From NCBI GenBank assembly GCA_024743015.1, contig JANSXJ010000209.1, positions 1 to 6,576 of the forward strand: a DNA stretch of 6,576 nt, given 5' to 3'. This stretch comes from Hyphomonas sp. GTDB lineage: Bacteria > Pseudomonadota > Alphaproteobacteria > Caulobacterales > Hyphomonadaceae. Under the pieces are notes generated by a model, which saw only the letters and a list, made by a program, of their open reading frames with translations, had not been told where the DNA came from and did not search any database. Position numbers and translations under genes: made by a program. Below are positions 5,698 to 6,576 of this stretch, one piece after another (position 1 is the stretch's first letter; each line of letters opens with the position of its first letter).

Positions 5698-6400
5698 CGG
5701 CGAGCGAACGGCGTCAACGCTCATCGATCGGCAAGTCTGGGTCTTCGACCTCGACAATACGCTCTATCCAGCCGAGTGCGATCTCTTTGCCGAGATTGAC
5801 CAGCGCATGACGGATTTCGTCGCGCGCTTCCTGCGACTGCCTCGCGAAGAAGCCCGAGCGACCCAGAAACGCTATTATGCTGAGCATGGCACGACGCTCA
5901 ACGGGTTGATGTCCATGCATGGGATGGAGCCGGACGAGTTCCTCTCGCACGTCCATGAAATCGACTTATCACCCTTGCCCCGCACGCCGGACCTGGCGGA
6001 GGCCATTCGGGCGCTGCCCGGTCGTAAGTTCGTCTATACCAATGGCTCACGCGGCCATGCCCGCCGGGTCACCGATTATATGGGCCTCGGCGACGTGTTT
6101 GACGGGCAGTTTGCGATTGAAGACAGCCACTTCAAACCCAAGCCGGATCTGTCATCTTATGAAGCGTTCAATCGGCTGTTCGGCATTACTCCGAATGAAG
6201 CGGTTTTTTTCGAAGACCTCGCCCGCAACCTCGCTCCAGCACATGACATGGGGTACACCACGGTCCTGGTCCAATCTGATAAGGATTGGAGCCATGAGCC
6301 TGCGGCAGCCCGTCCCGCTGGAATAGGGGATGACCTGCCCCCACATATCGACTATGTGACGCGCGACCTCACTGAGTTCCTGCGTTCGATCAACGCCTGA
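5687..6400 (+). CDS. HAD-family pyrimidine 5'-nucleotidase
   Basis: This is a haloacid-dehalogenase-superfamily phosphatase of 237 residues, expected to hydrolyse pyrimidine nucleoside 5'-monophosphates (the SDT1-like group) in the cytoplasm. Motif I is VFDLDNTLYP with nucleophile Asp21 and acid/base Asp23. An alpha-helical cap domain follows (about 30-100, with YYAEHGTTLNGLM and VHEIDLSPL). Motif II is YTNGS (Ser121 or Thr118 region), motif III is HFKPKPD (Lys150/Lys152), and motif IV is FFEDLARNL with Glu176-Asp177. The DLDNTLYP plus YYAEHGTTLNGL plus FEDLARNL set is characteristic of the alphaproteobacterial branch. The start at 5687 overlaps the DUF1036 stop by 11 bp, so translational coupling is likely. 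Placement between argB and dapD is common in alphaproteobacteria, but no link to arginine or lysine synthesis is established, and the true substrate could be another phosphate ester. Confidence 0.92.
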   Translation: MPADGERTASTLIDRQVWVFDLDNTLYPAECDLFAEIDQRMTDFVARFLRLPREEARATQKRYYAEHGTTLNGLMSMHGMEPDEFLSHVHEIDLSPLPRTPDLAEAIRALPGRKFVYTNGSRGHARRVTDYMGLGDVFDGQFAIEDSHFKPKPDLSSYEAFNRLFGITPNEAVFFEDLARNLAPAHDMGYTTVLVQSDKDWSHEPAAARPAGIGDDLPPHIDYVTRDLTEFLRSINA

Positions 6401-6426
6401 ACGACGACTAGAAAGACGACAAGACG

Positions 6427-6576
6427 ATGCCTGACCGCTTAGCCGCTCTCATCAATGCTGCCTGGGAAGAACGCTCTGACCTCAACACGGAAACCCAGGG
6501 TGAAATCCGCGAGGCTGTAGAAGCCTCCCTATCCCTGCTCGATAGCGGCGAAGTGCGCGTCGCGGCACCTGATGGC
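6427..6576 (+). CDS. dapD: Tetrahydrodipicolinate N-succinyltransferase (5' part)
   Basis: The first 50 codons run in frame to the window end with no stop: MPDRLAALINAAWEERSDLN, then a segment with GEIREAVEASLSLLDSGEVR and VAAPDG. The pattern of an N-terminal helix with I-x-A-A-W-E-x-R, then AV-x-A-L-LLDSGxxRVA, is the DapD N-terminal domain. The left-handed beta-helix catalytic part would lie beyond the window. DapD succinylates tetrahydrodipicolinate in the lysine/meso-diaminopimelate pathway, supplying both protein synthesis and peptidoglycan. It starts 26 bp after the HAD gene with only a weak purine-rich leader (GAAAGACGACAAGACG) and no terminator between them, so co-transcription is likely. 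Partial at the 3' end. Confidence 0.88.
   Translation, partial: MPDRLAALINAAWEERSDLNTETQGEIREAVEASLSLLDSGEVRVAAPDG

Overview
The window reads as a GC-rich alphaproteobacterial chromosome segment, all genes on the + strand. The order rpmH - rnpA - yidC - yihA/engB - ... - argB - ... - HAD pyrimidine 5'-nucleotidase - dapD is the housekeeping order I associate with Alphaproteobacteria. The YidC N-terminus and the DUF1036 protein make a Caulobacterales/Hyphomonadaceae-type marine bacterium my best guess; that is inference, not a database result.

Layout. 9-143 rpmH (ribosomal protein L34) and 167-547 rnpA (RNase P protein) form the classic translation/RNA-processing pair. 583-2481 is yidC, the inner-membrane insertase, followed with zero intergenic bases by 2482-3129 yihA/engB, a ribosome-assembly GTPase. 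3132-3593 is a YsnE-type GNAT acetyltransferase with a strong Shine-Dalgarno. Then comes the only sizeable non-coding stretch (3594-3775). It holds two palindromic elements of the same family in opposite orientation, whose stems differ by a compensatory base-pair change, and a perfect TATAAT that probably serves argB. 3776-4675 is argB (N-acetylglutamate kinase, arginine-sensitive type). 4650-5697 encodes a secreted DUF1036 - peptidoglycan-binding-like - DUF1036 protein broken into two frames by what looks like a single extra base near a GGGG run at 5137-5140. 5687-6400 is a HAD-family pyrimidine 5'-nucleotidase, and 6427-6576 is the first 50 codons of dapD, cut by the window edge.

How the genes fit together. 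The left half serves protein synthesis and membrane protein biogenesis (L34, RNase P, YidC, EngB). The right half is amino-acid biosynthesis (ArgB for arginine, DapD for lysine/meso-diaminopimelate) with a nucleotide phosphatase between. Overlaps and gaps of 0-35 bp suggest two transcription units, one running from before rpmH to the GNAT gene and one starting at about 3705 and running through argB into dapD.

I see no mobile element, CRISPR array, tRNA or rRNA, and no clear undescribed system. The most noteworthy items are the frameshifted double-DUF1036 gene and the covarying palindrome pair.
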